Below are positions 15,001 to 15,612 of a DNA stretch of 15,612 bases, in pieces. Under the pieces are notes generated by a model. That model made no database searches. It was not told the DNA's origin and saw only the letters and a list, made by a program, of their open reading frames with translations. Positions within the stretch are counted from its first letter, which is position 1, and every line of letters begins with the position of its first letter. A program made the translations under genes and the position numbers. The DNA is from JAFGPJ01 sp964439135 (GTDB lineage: Bacteria; Planctomycetota; Phycisphaerae; Sedimentisphaerales; Anaerobacaceae), in NCBI GenBank assembly GCA_964439135.1, contig CAYTNN010000098.1, positions 1 through 15,612 on the forward strand, read 5' to 3'.

Positions 15001-15612
15001 TCAGCACTTTTGTTTTGCCTTTTTTTCCTCTACGATTTTCCGCAGATAATCTAAAATCAAGCGTGCGTTGCGCCTGCCCCCGAATTGTTCTTCTGCTCTA
15101 TTTCGAGAGGCAACTTTCATATGCGCCCGCAGTTGATTGTCGTTAATTACCTTCATAATTGCTTTTTCGAGGTCGTCGACATTCTCAGGCGGGACAAGAA
15201 TAGCGCCATCGCAATCACCAATGGCCCCGGGCAGGCCGCCGACTGCTGTAGCAACAACCGGCAGGCCGCAAGCCATTGCCTCCATGACGACGTTCGGCAT
15301 CCCTTCGGTATGGGAGGCCAGCACGAACAGATCGCTTGCCTGCATCCATTTATTCATTCGTTCCGGCTCGACCTCGCCTGCCATGTGAACAATATTTTCA
15401 ATGCCTTTTTCTCGAATCAGTATCCGCAGCGTTGTTTCTTCGGGGCCTGCTCCGCACATGACCAGTAGCAAGTCCGTACACTTTTTTTGTACCCTGTATA
15501 TTGCTTCGAGAAGCTCATAAACACCCTTGCGTCTGGTTAAGTAGCCGGCGTACAAGGCTATGGTTTTGTCCGGCGGCAGGCCTAATTCTTTTCTTGCCGG
15601 GATTTTGTCCGG
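15001..15612 (-). CDS. GT4 glycosyltransferase, C-terminal part; 5' end outside window
   Basis: The reading frame stays open to the right edge of the window, so this is the C-terminal ~200 residues of a GT-B enzyme; the TTG at 15555 is an internal leucine codon. Visible: ARKELGLPPDKTIALYAGYL followed by TRRKGVYELLEAI, the glycine-rich and lysine-containing start of the donor-binding domain; DLLLVMCGAGPEE; DLFVLASHTEGMPNVVMEAM, a full ExxxxxxxE donor-binding motif; and ACGLPVVATAVGGLPGAIGD. All the usual GT4 landmarks for this half are kept. The basic C-terminus ends KKAKQKC. It is the most upstream gene seen in the minus-strand run leading to the second GT4 and the FkbM methyltransferase. Confidence 0.9.
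   Translation of the reverse strand, partial: PDKIPARKELGLPPDKTIALYAGYLTRRKGVYELLEAIYRVQKKCTDLLLVMCGAGPEETTLRILIREKGIENIVHMAGEVEPERMNKWMQASDLFVLASHTEGMPNVVMEAMACGLPVVATAVGGLPGAIGDCDGAILVPPENVDDLEKAIMKVINDNQLRAHMKVASRNRAEEQFGGRRNARLILDYLRKIVEEKKAKQKC

Noticed and set aside
1..15612. CRISPR arrays, tRNA or rRNA genes, insertion sequences, toxin-antitoxin or phage-defence genes
   Set aside because: No regularly spaced repeats, no transposase or integrase motifs, and no RNA-gene signatures were seen; every sizeable frame is accounted for by the listed genes.
13814..15612. Possibility that the two adjacent GT4 genes are one gene split by a frameshift
   Set aside because: The downstream protein has its own N-terminal domain and a full donor-binding domain, and the upstream fragment ends with a complete C-terminal domain, so they are two genes.

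Overview
This 15.6 kb window is a bacterial chromosomal segment dominated by a cell-surface polysaccharide locus. Base composition is near half GC by eye, genes are tightly packed, and most intergenic gaps are short. The two lipid-linked initiating transferases, the sugar-nucleotide enzymes and the signal peptides fit a Gram-negative-type envelope. The overall flavour (KamA-family radical SAM enzyme, AlgD-like dehydrogenase, many glycosyltransferases) made me think of Planctomycetota/Phycisphaerae, but nothing in the sequence proves this and it is only a guess.

Layout. Bases 1-474 (+) are the 3' end of nadE (NAD+ synthetase). Bases 542-1765 (-) encode an exported SagB-type nitroreductase fused to a DJ-1/PfpI-like domain whose nucleophile cysteine is a glycine. 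After a roughly 330-bp gap comes a VanZ-like membrane protein (2099-2809, +). Bases 2890-4667 (-) carry a small monotopic sugar-phosphate transferase followed by an unusual KamA-family radical SAM protein. Divergent from them is a polytopic WecA/TagO-like phosphoglycosyltransferase (4807-5967, +). It converges, with only 3 bp between stop codons, on a five-gene minus-strand operon (11450 down to 5971): GDP-mannose 6-dehydrogenase (algD), a GT4 glycosyltransferase, a GNAT acetyltransferase, an ExoA-like GT2 glycosyltransferase and a DegT-type aminotransferase. Divergent from algD is a secreted protein of unrecognised family (11587-12957, +). The window closes with a second minus-strand run: a 5'-truncated GT4, another GT4 and an FkbM-type methyltransferase (15612 down to 12977).

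How the genes may work together (inference): one or both phosphoglycosyltransferases load the first sugar phosphate onto undecaprenyl phosphate; the GT4 and GT2 enzymes extend the chain; AlgD supplies GDP-mannuronate, an acidic sugar donor; DegT and GNAT could make and acylate an amino sugar; FkbM could O-methylate a sugar. The secreted protein may trim or modify the polymer. No flippase, polymerase or ABC exporter lies in the window, so the export route is not visible.

Most worth a second look: the KamA protein, in which the Asp that contacts the substrate amino group in lysine 2,3-aminomutase is an Arg; the nitroreductase/DJ-1 fusion with a lost catalytic Cys; and two mutually exclusive hairpins in the leader of the secreted-protein gene.
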